64,000 bases of DNA from Sphingobacterium sp. UBA2700 (lineage in GTDB: Bacteria > Bacteroidota > Bacteroidia > Sphingobacteriales > Sphingobacteriaceae). Positions 17,233 to 26,462 of this stretch are shown one piece after another. Under the pieces are notes generated by a model. That model worked only from the letters and a program-made list of their open reading frames with translations. It was not told the origin of the DNA and did not search any database. Within the stretch, counting starts at the first letter, position 1. Each line of letters begins with the position of its first letter. The position numbers were made by a program, and so were the translations under genes. The DNA lies in the NCBI GenBank assembly GCA_002354335.1, contig DELI01000005.1, positions 1 through 64,000 of the forward strand, in the 5' to 3' direction.

Positions 17233-18501
17233 TTACGCTTTTATAACTGCTTGATGCTGTTCCGGCTTCTCTTTCTTAACCATCGTCCACAGAATCAAAA
17301 CAGCAATTGGATGCATAAAGGCCATTGCAATAAAGATGGTTCCTGCACCCAATGAACCCATCATTTGACCTACAAAATAGTTGAACAATACAGCACCTAA
17401 TGCGCCAAAGCCACCTGCGATACCCAGTACCGAAGCCACGTTCTTCACCGGAAATGCCTCCGCAATTACTACACTGATAGTAAACAACCAGCTTAAACAA
17501 GCTACCGCCACCAATGCAAAGATAAAGATCGTCAAATAAGGACTCGTTACATAAGTTGTTAAACAACACAAAGGAGCCAACACAGCAATACTACTCAACA
17601 TAATCTTACGAGCAAGCAACGGTTCCTTACCATTTCTCACCATCTTATCAGACCATGCAGACGTTCCAATTGCACCGAGATCAGCAACTAAGAACGGTAT
17701 CCAGCCGAACATGCCAATCTGAGCTAATGTCAACCCGCTTTCCTCCTGCAGATAGCCAGGCAACCAGAATAAACAGAAATACCAAACCGGATCACTAACA
17801 AAACGGATAAGCAAGATACCCCATAAGGTCTTTCTGCTCCATAACTGACCCCAAGTGAAGGCTGTTTCTTCCTTTTGATCGACCTGCGCACCGGTAGCCT
17901 CCGCTCTGATTTCCGCAGGCGGCTCTGTATAGATTAAGAACCAAAGCAACGCAATGATCAACCCCACTACCCCTGCAACAATAAAAACCGTATGAAAATT
18001 ATAGCGCATGGCTAACCAAGCCACCAATGGAGGCGCAATAATGGCTCCGATCGAACTACCTGCCACACATAAACTATTTGCTGTGGCGCGAAGCTTGCCG
18101 GAAAACCAAACGGTTACTACCTTTAGTTGTGCCGGAAAATTAGTAGGCTCTGCCGCTCCCAACATCCCTCTAAAAAATAAGAAAGAACCGAACGTTCTCG
18201 AGAAGCCGCCACCCAAACAAGCGATCGACCATCCCAAGATACCGCCAAGCATCACCTTGCGCTCGCCAAACTTATCAACAAGCCATCCGGACACAGGATA
18301 CATCAGCGCGTAGAATACGGTAAATACGTTCAACACCAACGCGTAACCATCATCTCCCAAATCAAACTCCTCCTTCAGCATAGGTTTCAATATCGAAACT
18401 ATCTGACGATCATAGTAGTTAAAGACGATAGCCAGAAAGATGACGAATATGATAAACCAACGACGTTTGTGAGCTGGAATCGGCAGTATAAATTTTGACA
18501 T
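17233..18501 (-). CDS. MFS transporter, anion:cation symporter (ExuT-like)
   Basis: This 422-residue membrane protein has about 12 transmembrane segments. The start (RRWFIIFVIFLAIVFNYYDRQ), the loop DKFGERKVMLGG and the segment FFRGMLGAAEPTNFPAQLK match the ACS family, which includes hexuronate, galactonate and phthalate carriers. It probably imports an organic or sugar acid, distinct from the polyol-type permease further down. It is the first gene of a three-gene operon, divergent from the DeoR-family regulator. Confidence 0.87.
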   Translation of the reverse strand: MSKFILPIPAHKRRWFIIFVIFLAIVFNYYDRQIVSILKPMLKEEFDLGDDGYALVLNVFTVFYALMYPVSGWLVDKFGERKVMLGGILGWSIACLGGGFSRTFGSFLFFRGMLGAAEPTNFPAQLKVVTVWFSGKLRATANSLCVAGSSIGAIIAPPLVAWLAMRYNFHTVFIVAGVVGLIIALLWFLIYTEPPAEIRAEATGAQVDQKEETAFTWGQLWSRKTLWGILLIRFVSDPVWYFCLFWLPGYLQEESGLTLAQIGMFGWIPFLVADLGAIGTSAWSDKMVRNGKEPLLARKIMLSSIAVLAPLCCLTTYVTSPYLTIFIFALVAVACLSWLFTISVVIAEAFPVKNVASVLGIAGGFGALGAVLFNYFVGQMMGSLGAGTIFIAMAFMHPIAVLILWTMVKKEKPEQHQAVIKA

Positions 18502-18540
18502 AAGGTATTTTGGTTATTGCTGAATCTAAATCTAACAAGT

Positions 18541-18548
18541 CAAATGTA
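18541..18548 (-). promoter_or_regulatory. -7 promoter element of the ExuT-like MFS operon
   Basis: On the minus strand this reads TACATTTG, matching TAnnTTTG. It lies 39 bases upstream of the MFS start codon, back to back with the regulator promoter. Confidence 0.55.
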
Positions 18549-18616
18549 GAAAAAAAGATTAGAAATAAAACATTTTTAAATAAAAAAAAAGAAAGCCACA
18601 AATAGGAAAAGTCGTT

Positions 18617-18624
18617 TATATTTG
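18617..18624 (+). promoter_or_regulatory. -7 promoter element of the DeoR-family regulator
   Basis: TATATTTG matches TAnnTTTG and lies 28 bases before the ATG of the regulator gene. Confidence 0.55.
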
Positions 18625-18652
18625 TTAAACTTATTAACTGACACAATGAATT

Positions 18653-19417
18653 ATGAGGAATATAACAGATAGACACGAATTCATTCTAAAAAGCTTAAAA
18701 GAAAAAGGAAAGATTACGATTGACTGGCTATGTGAAACCATGAAAGTTTCCAGCGTAACGATCCGTAAAGATCTTAAGCTTTTAGAAGACAAAAACTTGT
18801 TGTTCCGCATTAAGGGAGGCGCCTCCAGCAGTAACCCTTATGCCATTGACCGTCCGATATTAATTAAAGAAACGATTAATAGTGACGAAAAACAACGCAT
18901 CGCAATTGCCGCTTTACGCCTGATTAAAAACAACGATTCCATTATGATTGGATCTGGCACTACGGTCTTCGCTTTAGCCAAGAACCTAGAGTCCACTCAG
19001 GGATTAACTGTTATCACACCAGCGCTGAAAGTAGGCTTAGAACTTAGTGGAAAGCCGAATATCGAGGTTTTACAACTCGGAGGACTTATCCGTTCCAACA
19101 GCTCATCCGTAGCTGGACATTATGCCACGCGCATCTTAGAAGACATCAGTTGTGGAATCTTATTCCTAGGTGCCGATGGCATCGACTTGGAATTCGGGAT
19201 CTCCATTTCTAATTTGCCGGAAGCTACGCTGAACCAAAAGATGTTACAAACATCACAAAAGGTAGCTATACTAGCGGATAGTTCGAAGTTTGGAAAACGC
19301 GGTTTAGGTAAGATCTGCGAACTGATCGATGTAGACTACATTATTACTGACCCAAAAGTATCGCCTGATACGGTCAAAGCTATTGAAGAATTAGGTATTA
19401 AAATGATCCTTGCCTAA
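18653..19417 (+). CDS. DeoR/GlpR-family transcriptional regulator
   Basis: This 254-residue regulator has an N-terminal helix-turn-helix (ITIDWLCETMKVSSVTIRKDLKLLEDKNLLFRIKGG in outline, about residues 20-55) typical of DeoR proteins. The C-terminal sugar-phosphate sensor domain carries SIMIGSGTTVFALAK, VITPALKVGLELSG and ILADSSKFGKRG. It probably represses the flanking operons until a phosphorylated intermediate binds. The divergent MFS operon, the downstream susCD pair and the kinases fit this role. Possible operator copies lie at 19494-19510 and 19625-19640. Confidence 0.9.
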   Translation: MRNITDRHEFILKSLKEKGKITIDWLCETMKVSSVTIRKDLKLLEDKNLLFRIKGGASSSNPYAIDRPILIKETINSDEKQRIAIAALRLIKNNDSIMIGSGTTVFALAKNLESTQGLTVITPALKVGLELSGKPNIEVLQLGGLIRSNSSSVAGHYATRILEDISCGILFLGADGIDLEFGISISNLPEATLNQKMLQTSQKVAILADSSKFGKRGLGKICELIDVDYIITDPKVSPDTVKAIEELGIKMILA

Positions 19418-19448
19418 TCAATCTACCCTCATTTTATTCATCTACCTC

Positions 19449-19491
19449 AAAAAAAGATTTTTAAACGCTTGTGTTTAAAAATCTTTTTTTT
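19449..19491 (+). terminator. Terminator after the DeoR-family gene
   Basis: Positions 19449-19466 and 19473-19490 are perfectly complementary over 18 bases (AAAAAAAGATTTTTAAAC and its inverse), with a six-base loop and a T-run. The hairpin is symmetrical and could act in both directions. Confidence 0.9.
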
Positions 19492-19493
19492 AA

Positions 19494-19640
19494 TTTCGAA
19501 ACATTGTTTCAAAAACAATAACCAATACCAATTTGTGGTAAAACCCATGTTATATGTTATATTATCTTACGATTTAATAAGAATACAATATAGCCTTAAC
19601 ATAATGTTAATATTATAAATCTAGTTTCGAAACATTATTT
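19494..19640. promoter_or_regulatory. Two candidate operators upstream of susC
   Basis: TTTCGAAACATTGTTTC at 19494 and TTTCGAAACATTATTT at 19625 share 12 identical leading bases, 131 bases apart. Both contain the palindrome TTTCGAAA. The second overlaps TAGTTTCG, a near match to a -7 element. DeoR-family operators often contain TTTCG-type half-sites, so binding by the adjacent regulator is plausible but inferred. The rest of the 298-base spacer is AT-rich with no gene. Confidence 0.45.
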
Positions 19641-19715
19641 AAGAAATAAAAACACACTCCATAAGGAAAACATTACTTATTACATTTTTACCTTCTATCA
19701 TTAACAAACATCTAA

Positions 19716-22700
19716 ATGAAAAAACAATTACAACTCATTTTAATGCTGTTAATAATGCCATTGGGAATGGTATTAGCTCAACAGCCATTACAAATAATGG
19801 GGAAAGTGACCAACACAGAGGGGGAACCTGTGCAAGGTGTCTCTATCAGCATCAAAGGTCGACTTAACGCCATTACCGCAACGGATGACGCTGGAGCCTA
19901 CTCTTTACAAGCTGAAAAAAGCGATGTGTTAATCTTTAAAGGCATCGGTTTCAAAACCGTAGAAAGAACCGTATCCGGACAAACTACGATCAACGTAACG
20001 TTGGAGAGTGACCTAACCAACCTAGACGAAGTTGTCGTTGTCGGCTATGGTACACAAAAGAAAACAAATCTTACAGGTGCAGTTTCAACAATCAGCGCCT
20101 CTCAACTGGAGAATCGTCCTGCTGTATCTGCCTCTACGGCATTGCAAGGCCTGGCACCAGGTGTAACCGTGACTTCGCAAACAGGCGCACCGGGCGGCGA
20201 CCAAGCATCGATCCGTATCCGCGGTGTAAACTCCTTCTCTTCCGCTAGTGAGCCATTAGTAATCATCGACGGTGTTGCAGGCGACTTAAACTCCATCGAC
20301 GCGAACTTAATCGAGTCAATGTCGGTATTGAAGGATGCGGCATCAGCAGCGATCTACGGTTCTCGTGCTGCAAACGGTGTTATCCTAGTGACTACGAAAC
20401 GTGCAAAAGATGCGTTCAACTTAACCTACAAAGGCTATACAGGCTGGCAAGACGCGACCTTCATCCCAGAGGTGACAGACGGCCGCACCTTTATGCGTGT
20501 ATTCAATGAAGCAAGTATCAATGATGGTGGTAAAGAAATATACACACAACAAAACTTCGATGAATTCGATCAATTATATGCAGAGAACCCAGACAACTAC
20601 GATTGGCAGAAAGCGATCTTAAGTGGCTCAGGATTCACGCAGAACCATTTCGCATCCTTATCGACGGGGTCAGGCGTTATCCGCGTTAATCCCTCTTTAA
20701 GCTATGTTAAACAAGATGGTTTAATCAAGAATACAAACTACCAACGCTATACCTTCAGAAATAACATGGATATCAACCCGAATGATAAATTAAATATCAA
20801 GGTTGACTTATCGGTTATGAACGGCGACCGCTTACAGATTGCCAATGAAGGAACTGTCTGGAATTACCTTGGCCGTATGCCTACGAATATTCCAATCCGC
20901 TATGGCGATAAATGGTCTGAGGGATGGGTTAAGAACAACCCTGTAGGCTTTATCGAAGATGGCGGAAACAGAAAAGTAAATAATATCGAGTTAATCGGTA
21001 ATCTATCCCTAAACTACAAACCTGTTAACTGGTTATCCATTACTGGTTTAGTTGCTCCTCGCTATCGCACGAGAAATATTCACAACTTCTCTAAAGCGTT
21101 GATGACTTATTACTCGGGCGGAGCAGAAGCAGGTGCAGCAGCAGAGTCAACAGAATTAACAGAATCTGCTTACCGTTATTTCTACGGAAACTACCAATTC
21201 CACGCTACTGCAGCAAAAACATTCAACGACCATAGCTTAAGTTTAATGGTAGGTACTTCACGTGAAACGTACGACGAAAAATACCTAATGGGCTACCGTC
21301 GTGACTATACTTACGATACCTACGAAGTATTAAATGCAGGTGCAGACACCGAGAAAAAACGTAATGATGGTACACAAGATCAATGGTTATTAGTATCGGC
21401 TTTCTCACGTTTCAACTATGCCTACAAAGACCGTTATTTATTCGAAGCTAACTTACGCTACGATGGTACATCCCGTTTCCTAGGCAGCAATCGCTGGGCA
21501 ACATTCCCTTCGTTCTCTGCAGGATGGAGAGTAGAGCAAGAACCGTTTATGGAAAACCTACGCTCTAAGATCAATCAATTAAAAGTCAGAGCTTCTTGGG
21601 GTATCCTTGGAAACCAAAATATCGGTAGCACTTACCAACCATTCTCAGAGAACTTAGCCCTAGGCGGTATCTCAATGGGCGGCGCAATCAGCCAATTGGT
21701 AACTTTAAATACGCTTGCTAACCCTGACCTTCGTTGGGAAGAAACTACAGCAACAGGCGTAGGTTTAGACGCGACCCTATTCGATAAATTCAGCTTTACA
21801 TTCGACTGGTACAAAAAACATACAAACGGCATCTTAATGACGCTTCCAATCTCGGCATTATACGGATTGAACGAGCCATACCAAAATGCTGCGAAAGTAG
21901 AAAACTTAGGCTGGGAAGTTGGTGGTCGTTATGACAACCAATGGAATGACTTCAAATTCGGACTAGGCTTCAACTTCTCGGATGTAAGAAACAAGATTCT
22001 TGACATGAGAAGCAGACCAGTAGGAACATTGCTTCGTCAACAACAAGGCTACGCAATCAACTCCATCTATGGATATGTTTCTGATGGCTACTACCAATCT
22101 CAAGAAGAAATCGACAATGGCCCTACTCAATTCGGAACATTGAAACCCGGAGATATCCGTTTCAAAGATATCGCTGGCGCATTTGATGCAGACGGAAATG
22201 CTATCCCTGATGGAAAAATCACTGATGCTGACAAACAGATCATCGGTAATACAATCCCTCGCTACACTTATGGTGTAAACTTAGACTTAGGTTATAAAGG
22301 ATTCAAATTTAGTGCATTCTTACAAGGCGTTGCAAAAGTAGATGGCTACTTAGATTCACATTACGTAATCCCGGCAGTTAACTCATCAGCAATCAAGCCT
22401 TGGCAATTGGATTACTGGACAGAAGACAACAGAAATGCTTCACTTCCACGCTTATCCGTTACTTCGACAAACAACACACAGAACTCTGATTTCTGGTTGA
22501 AATCAGCATCATACTTACGTCTTAAGAACATCCATTTAGGATACCAATTCCCGACCGAATGGTTCCAAAACGCGAAGATCGGAGGAATCTACATCTACGC
22601 AAATGGACAGAACTTATTCACCAAAACCAACTTCTATGAAGGCTACGACCCAGAGATCAATTACAATGCGGGCGCAGCGCAAAACGTATCGCTAGGTGCC

Positions 22701-22757
22701 GGTAACTACTACCCACAAGTTAAAGTGTACACATTTGGTTTAGACATTAAATTTTAA
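19716..22757 (+). CDS. SusC/RagA-type TonB-linked outer membrane transporter
   Basis: This 1013-residue outer-membrane transporter has a signal peptide (ending near VLAQQ). A carboxypeptidase-regulatory-like domain (IMGKVTNTEGEPVQGVSISI) covers about residues 25-105. The TonB-box-like LDEVVVVGYGTQKKTNLTGA and the plug with IRIRGVNSF and PLVIIDGV follow, then the 22-strand barrel ending in an aromatic C-terminus (VYTFGLDIKF). With the SusD-like protein encoded six bases later it should import an oligomeric nutrient by TonB energy. The locus suggests a sugar- or polyol-phosphate substrate, but this is inference. Confidence 0.96.
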   Translation: MKKQLQLILMLLIMPLGMVLAQQPLQIMGKVTNTEGEPVQGVSISIKGRLNAITATDDAGAYSLQAEKSDVLIFKGIGFKTVERTVSGQTTINVTLESDLTNLDEVVVVGYGTQKKTNLTGAVSTISASQLENRPAVSASTALQGLAPGVTVTSQTGAPGGDQASIRIRGVNSFSSASEPLVIIDGVAGDLNSIDANLIESMSVLKDAASAAIYGSRAANGVILVTTKRAKDAFNLTYKGYTGWQDATFIPEVTDGRTFMRVFNEASINDGGKEIYTQQNFDEFDQLYAENPDNYDWQKAILSGSGFTQNHFASLSTGSGVIRVNPSLSYVKQDGLIKNTNYQRYTFRNNMDINPNDKLNIKVDLSVMNGDRLQIANEGTVWNYLGRMPTNIPIRYGDKWSEGWVKNNPVGFIEDGGNRKVNNIELIGNLSLNYKPVNWLSITGLVAPRYRTRNIHNFSKALMTYYSGGAEAGAAAESTELTESAYRYFYGNYQFHATAAKTFNDHSLSLMVGTSRETYDEKYLMGYRRDYTYDTYEVLNAGADTEKKRNDGTQDQWLLVSAFSRFNYAYKDRYLFEANLRYDGTSRFLGSNRWATFPSFSAGWRVEQEPFMENLRSKINQLKVRASWGILGNQNIGSTYQPFSENLALGGISMGGAISQLVTLNTLANPDLRWEETTATGVGLDATLFDKFSFTFDWYKKHTNGILMTLPISALYGLNEPYQNAAKVENLGWEVGGRYDNQWNDFKFGLGFNFSDVRNKILDMRSRPVGTLLRQQQGYAINSIYGYVSDGYYQSQEEIDNGPTQFGTLKPGDIRFKDIAGAFDADGNAIPDGKITDADKQIIGNTIPRYTYGVNLDLGYKGFKFSAFLQGVAKVDGYLDSHYVIPAVNSSAIKPWQLDYWTEDNRNASLPRLSVTSTNNTQNSDFWLKSASYLRLKNIHLGYQFPTEWFQNAKIGGIYIYANGQNLFTKTNFYEGYDPEINYNAGAAQNVSLGAGNYYPQVKVYTFGLDIKF

Positions 22758-22763
22758 GACATC

Positions 22764-24524
22764 ATGATTAAGCATACAAAAAGAATATTAGGAATTAGCA
22801 TGTTATGCGCAGCATTGATGACATCATGCGAATTGGATCGTTTGAACCTGAACGGTCCATCCACAGAAAACTTCCCATTAGACGCTAAAGAAGCAGAACT
22901 TGGACTATTAGGAGCATATAAAGCATTGACGCTGATCGATGCCTCCAGCACGCCGATATGGCACGTCATGGACAATATTACCGATATTGGCTATGCGCGT
23001 CCGGGCAATAACTATACATCCCCTATCACGAGTTCAATCACTACGGATAACGCATTAGCAACAAAGCCTTGGTCAGCACACTACAAGACCATCGCTCGCG
23101 TGCACCTGGTATTAGATAATCTAGAGCCCTTGAAAGCCAGCATGGGCGAAGAACAGTACAACAAAACCAACGCTGAGTTGCGTTTTATCCGCGCGTATTG
23201 TTACTCGCAATTAGTTGAGTTATATGGCGACGTCGCATTATTAACTAAAGCATTAAAGCTAAATGATGAGCTACCGGGACGAACTGATAAAAAGCAAGTC
23301 ATTGATTTCATCATCAAAGAATTGGAGGAAACGGCAGAATACTTACCGGTTTCACAAGCAACTTCAGGCAATGTTCGCGCATCACGCGTTGCAGCTTACA
23401 TGTTGCAAGCGCGCGTAGCCCTAAACTATCAACGCTACGACGTGGCTGTAGCGGCTTCGAAAAAAGCATTGGACCTAGCAAAAGGTCAGCACGCGCTTAC
23501 ACCTTTTGATGCAACAATCGCGTACGTAGGGAAAGGGCATGCAGACGGCGAGCCACAATCGGCAAACATCTACGGACACGCAGGTTATAAAGATAGTAAA
23601 GAATGGATCTGGGTGGCAGAATACAACAAAGCCATCAATGCCAATACGCACAACCAAACTTATTACATGGCATCACGCTTGGGTAAGGGTGTTTGTTACT
23701 GGGGGCCAACTCAAAACTTCATCGACTCGTTCCAAGACATCCAAGGAAAATACATCACCGAGTCAACTATCTACAACGAGGCGAAGCCATTCGAAAACCG
23801 CGACCCTCGCTTAGATATGTACACCGCACGCCCCGGCTCGCGTTACTTCGGTTTCCAATTCGAACCGAACGCGAAGTTTGCAAAAGTAAACAACTACTGG
23901 CCGGTGATCAACGGAACTGGCACAAAACCAACTTCTCAAAATAACACCGATGCAACAAATGCGTACCGTTCGTTCTCTGGTTATTTATGGAGAAAACATA
24001 CGGACTTAACCGAATATGCAACCACATCTGTATCCGGAGAATCTGACCTTAACGTAGGTATCTTCCGTTATGCTGAATTGCTATTGATCTATGCAGAAGC
24101 GAAAATCGAAAGCGGAAGCATAGACCAGTCGGTTTACGATGCCATCAACGAAATCCGCTCACGCGCGAAGATGCCGAACCTTCCTCAAGGTTTATCACAA
24201 GCACAGATGCGCCAAGCGTTGCGTTACGAGCGCAAAGTAGAGCTTGCAAACGATGGATTACGTTGGTTCGACTTACGCCGTTGGAACATCGCTAAAGACG
24301 TGATGAACGGATACATCTACCTAAACAGAGATGCAAACGCATGGACGAAAGCAGCGATCCAAAGAATCGATGAAAATGCTAACCCGGTTTACAACCATAG
24401 TGTAGCAATAAAATCGTTCGGCACGCAAGAAGTAAAATTCCAGGTGAACAAAGATGAATACTGGCCAATTGACATCAAAGAAATAGATGCAAACCCAGCG
24501 ATGACTCAAAACCCGGGATATTAA
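22764..24524 (+). CDS. SusD/RagB-type nutrient-binding lipoprotein
   Basis: This 586-residue lipoprotein has a lipobox at ALMTSCELD (Cys near 20). The SusD-like TPR-type N-terminal region includes AELRFIRAYCYSQLVELYGDVALLTKA, and the C-terminal RagB part has RYAELLLIYAEAKIESG and YERKVELANDGLRWFDLRRW. It forms the lid of the SusC transporter at the outer-membrane surface and binds the ligand. It begins six bases after susC and is certainly co-transcribed with it. Confidence 0.96.
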   Translation: MIKHTKRILGISMLCAALMTSCELDRLNLNGPSTENFPLDAKEAELGLLGAYKALTLIDASSTPIWHVMDNITDIGYARPGNNYTSPITSSITTDNALATKPWSAHYKTIARVHLVLDNLEPLKASMGEEQYNKTNAELRFIRAYCYSQLVELYGDVALLTKALKLNDELPGRTDKKQVIDFIIKELEETAEYLPVSQATSGNVRASRVAAYMLQARVALNYQRYDVAVAASKKALDLAKGQHALTPFDATIAYVGKGHADGEPQSANIYGHAGYKDSKEWIWVAEYNKAINANTHNQTYYMASRLGKGVCYWGPTQNFIDSFQDIQGKYITESTIYNEAKPFENRDPRLDMYTARPGSRYFGFQFEPNAKFAKVNNYWPVINGTGTKPTSQNNTDATNAYRSFSGYLWRKHTDLTEYATTSVSGESDLNVGIFRYAELLLIYAEAKIESGSIDQSVYDAINEIRSRAKMPNLPQGLSQAQMRQALRYERKVELANDGLRWFDLRRWNIAKDVMNGYIYLNRDANAWTKAAIQRIDENANPVYNHSVAIKSFGTQEVKFQVNKDEYWPIDIKEIDANPAMTQNPGY

Positions 24525-24568
24525 TAATGGATTTGTTTAAATCACAATAGTATGTAAATATCAGCAAG

Positions 24569-24600
24569 CGTGGCCCCCTCCAGGTCACGTTTGTTGTTTC
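24569..24600 (+). terminator. Hairpin between susD and the phosphoesterase gene
   Basis: CGTGGCC at 24569-24575 pairs with GGTCACG at 24583-24589 (one G-T pair), followed by a T-rich stretch. It may partly terminate susCD transcription. Confidence 0.55.
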
Positions 24601-24618
24601 TAATCAAAATCAACGCTT

Positions 24619-25713
24619 ATGAAACCATACCACAAATTTCTAGCACTCGCCCTTGCCTGCTTATTCTTAAAACCGATAGATAGTAAGGCACAGGAGCAGG
24701 TTAAATTCAAACAGCCTAGTCTGGAGAATCAACAATCTTGGACCATGATTCTGCTACCAGACATACAGAACTATGTCAAGTTCAAAAGAAACCAACCCAT
24801 TCTGGATGTCATGATGAACTGGATCGTGGAAAACGAAGAAAAAATGAACATCAAAATGGTGATGTGTACCGGCGACCTGGTCGAACACGATGATATCATC
24901 AACCCGGATCCGAAGAAGATGGACCAAACCGGCAAGCAACAATGGGAAGCCTCCGCAAAAGCCTTTGGAAAGCTCGATGGAAAGATCCCCTATATTACCG
25001 CAACAGGGAACCACGATTACAATATTTTCAGCTATACCCACAAACCCAAAACCACCCATTTCCCGCAGTACTTCCCTGCTGACAAAAACAGCAAGAACCA
25101 AAGACTGCTGCGCGAGGTGACCGCCAATGTGTATGGAAATCCAAGCTTGGAAAATGCATCCTATGAATGGAAATCACCTCATGGCAAAGACTTCTTATTT
25201 CTATCGCTAGAATTCGCCCCTAGAGACACGATCTTACGCTGGGCAAACCAAGTGGTCAACCAAGAAAAATATGCTAACCACAGCGTTCTTTTGCTTACCC
25301 ATGCTTACCTAAATTTCAAGAACGAACATATCGAGACCGCAAAATATGACCTTCAGGATGCAAACTACGGAACGGCTGTGTTCAACAGATTGGTGAAGCC
25401 CTCCAAAAATATTGAAATGGTATTCTCCGGGCACATTGGATCGCCGAATGATGTGAAGAAACATTTAGGATTTAGAATCGATAAAAATGCTGCCGGAAAG
25501 AATGTGAGCCAGATGACTTTTAATGCACAAGCTTTAGGTGGCGGGACCTACGGAAGCGGTGGCGACGGCTGGATCAGGATACTAGAATTCCTGCCGGATG
25601 GAAAGACCGTAAAAATACGCACCTTCTCCCCTTTCTTTGCGCTATCCTCCAATACCCAAAACATGGCCTGGCGCACAGAAGACTACGATGAGTTTACGAT
25701 TAAGCTAAACTAG
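24619..25713 (+). CDS. Exported calcineurin-like metallophosphoesterase
   Basis: This 364-residue protein has a signal peptide (cleavage near SKAQ). The two-metal metallophosphoesterase ligands are visible in order: LLPDIQNY (Asp), CTGDLVEHDD (Gly-Asp), TATGNHDYN (Asn-His-Asp), LLTHAYLN (His) and FSGHIGSPND (Gly-His). It would hydrolyse phosphomono- or diesters in the periplasm or at the surface. It lies 94 bases after susD, and with the glycerophosphodiesterase and EEP protein makes three exported phosphoesterases in this island. Confidence 0.9.
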   Translation: MKPYHKFLALALACLFLKPIDSKAQEQVKFKQPSLENQQSWTMILLPDIQNYVKFKRNQPILDVMMNWIVENEEKMNIKMVMCTGDLVEHDDIINPDPKKMDQTGKQQWEASAKAFGKLDGKIPYITATGNHDYNIFSYTHKPKTTHFPQYFPADKNSKNQRLLREVTANVYGNPSLENASYEWKSPHGKDFLFLSLEFAPRDTILRWANQVVNQEKYANHSVLLLTHAYLNFKNEHIETAKYDLQDANYGTAVFNRLVKPSKNIEMVFSGHIGSPNDVKKHLGFRIDKNAAGKNVSQMTFNAQALGGGTYGSGGDGWIRILEFLPDGKTVKIRTFSPFFALSSNTQNMAWRTEDYDEFTIKLN

Positions 25714-25716
25714 CAC

Positions 25717-25747
25717 AAAAAAAACCACTCTTACGAGTGGTTTCTTT
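25717..25747. terminator. Bidirectional terminator
   Basis: AACCACTC at 25723-25730 pairs with GAGTGGTT at 25735-25742. A-runs lie to the left and a T-rich tail to the right, so it can serve both the phosphoesterase gene and the convergent rplT. Confidence 0.85.
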
Positions 25748-25778
25748 ATATCTAACAAATTGATAGCGGTTTAAAACT

Positions 25779-26123
25779 CTATTTTACTGCGTCTACAACT
25801 GCTTTGAAAGCATCCGGATTGTTTAAAGCTAAGTCAGCTAATACCTTACGGTTTAAGCCAATGTTTTTAGCGTTTAATTTACCGATTAATTGAGAATATG
25901 AAATTCCGTGTTGACGAGCTCCAGCGTTGATACGTTGGATCCATAAAGCTCTGAACTCGCGTTTTTTGGTTTTACGGTCGCGGTAAGCGTACTGTAAACC
26001 TTTTTCTACTGTGTTTTTAGCAATAGTATAAACTTTGCTGCGTGATCCATAATAGCCTTTCGCTAATTTAAGGATTCTTTTTCTTCTTCTTCTAGAAGCT
26101 ACTGCGTTAACCGAACGTGGCAT
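25779..26123 (-). CDS. rplT: 50S ribosomal protein L20
   Basis: This 114-residue basic protein binds 23S rRNA early in large-subunit assembly. The N-terminus ([20 protein letters not shown]), [16 protein letters not shown] and the C-terminal [29 protein letters not shown] sequence are diagnostic. It is the last gene of thrS-infC-rpmI-rplT, 104 bases after rpmI. In other bacteria L20 represses this operon; no recognised leader structure was verified here. Confidence 0.98.
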   Translation of the reverse strand: MPRSVNAVASRRRRKRILKLAKGYYGSRSKVYTIAKNTVEKGLQYAYRDRKTKKREFRALWIQRINAGARQHGISYSQLIGKLNAKNIGLNRKVLADLALNNPDAFKAVVDAVK

Positions 26124-26227
26124 AATTTGTAAATTTTTGTTTGGTATAAGGTGTTACGTTTTTCAGCAATCTTACTACCTAATACCCGGTTAAAAAATAT
26201 TGTTATTAAAAAAAAATGGTATAAAAC

Positions 26228-26428
26228 TTATTTACCGAGTGCAAGCATACGTTTAACGTTGCCCATATCGGCATCAGAAACATAACTAGTTGTAGTTAAG
26301 TTACGTTTTTGTTTCGTAGTTTTCTTTGTCAAGATGTGGCTTTTGAAAGCGTTCTTTCTTGCAACTTTACCTGTTCCAGTCAATTTGAAGCGTTTTTTCG
26401 CGCTGGAATTGGTTTTTACTTTTGGCAT
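26228..26428 (-). CDS. rpmI: 50S ribosomal protein L35
   Basis: This 66-residue, very basic protein of the large subunit starts [20 protein letters not shown], as in typical L35. The motif [17 protein letters not shown] is also standard. It lies between infC (34 bases upstream) and rplT in the conserved order. Confidence 0.98.
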   Translation of the reverse strand: MPKVKTNSSAKKRFKLTGTGKVARKNAFKSHILTKKTTKQKRNLTTTSYVSDADMGNVKRMLALGK

Positions 26429-26462
26429 AATACTATAAATTTTATATCAATCTGTTAGATGC

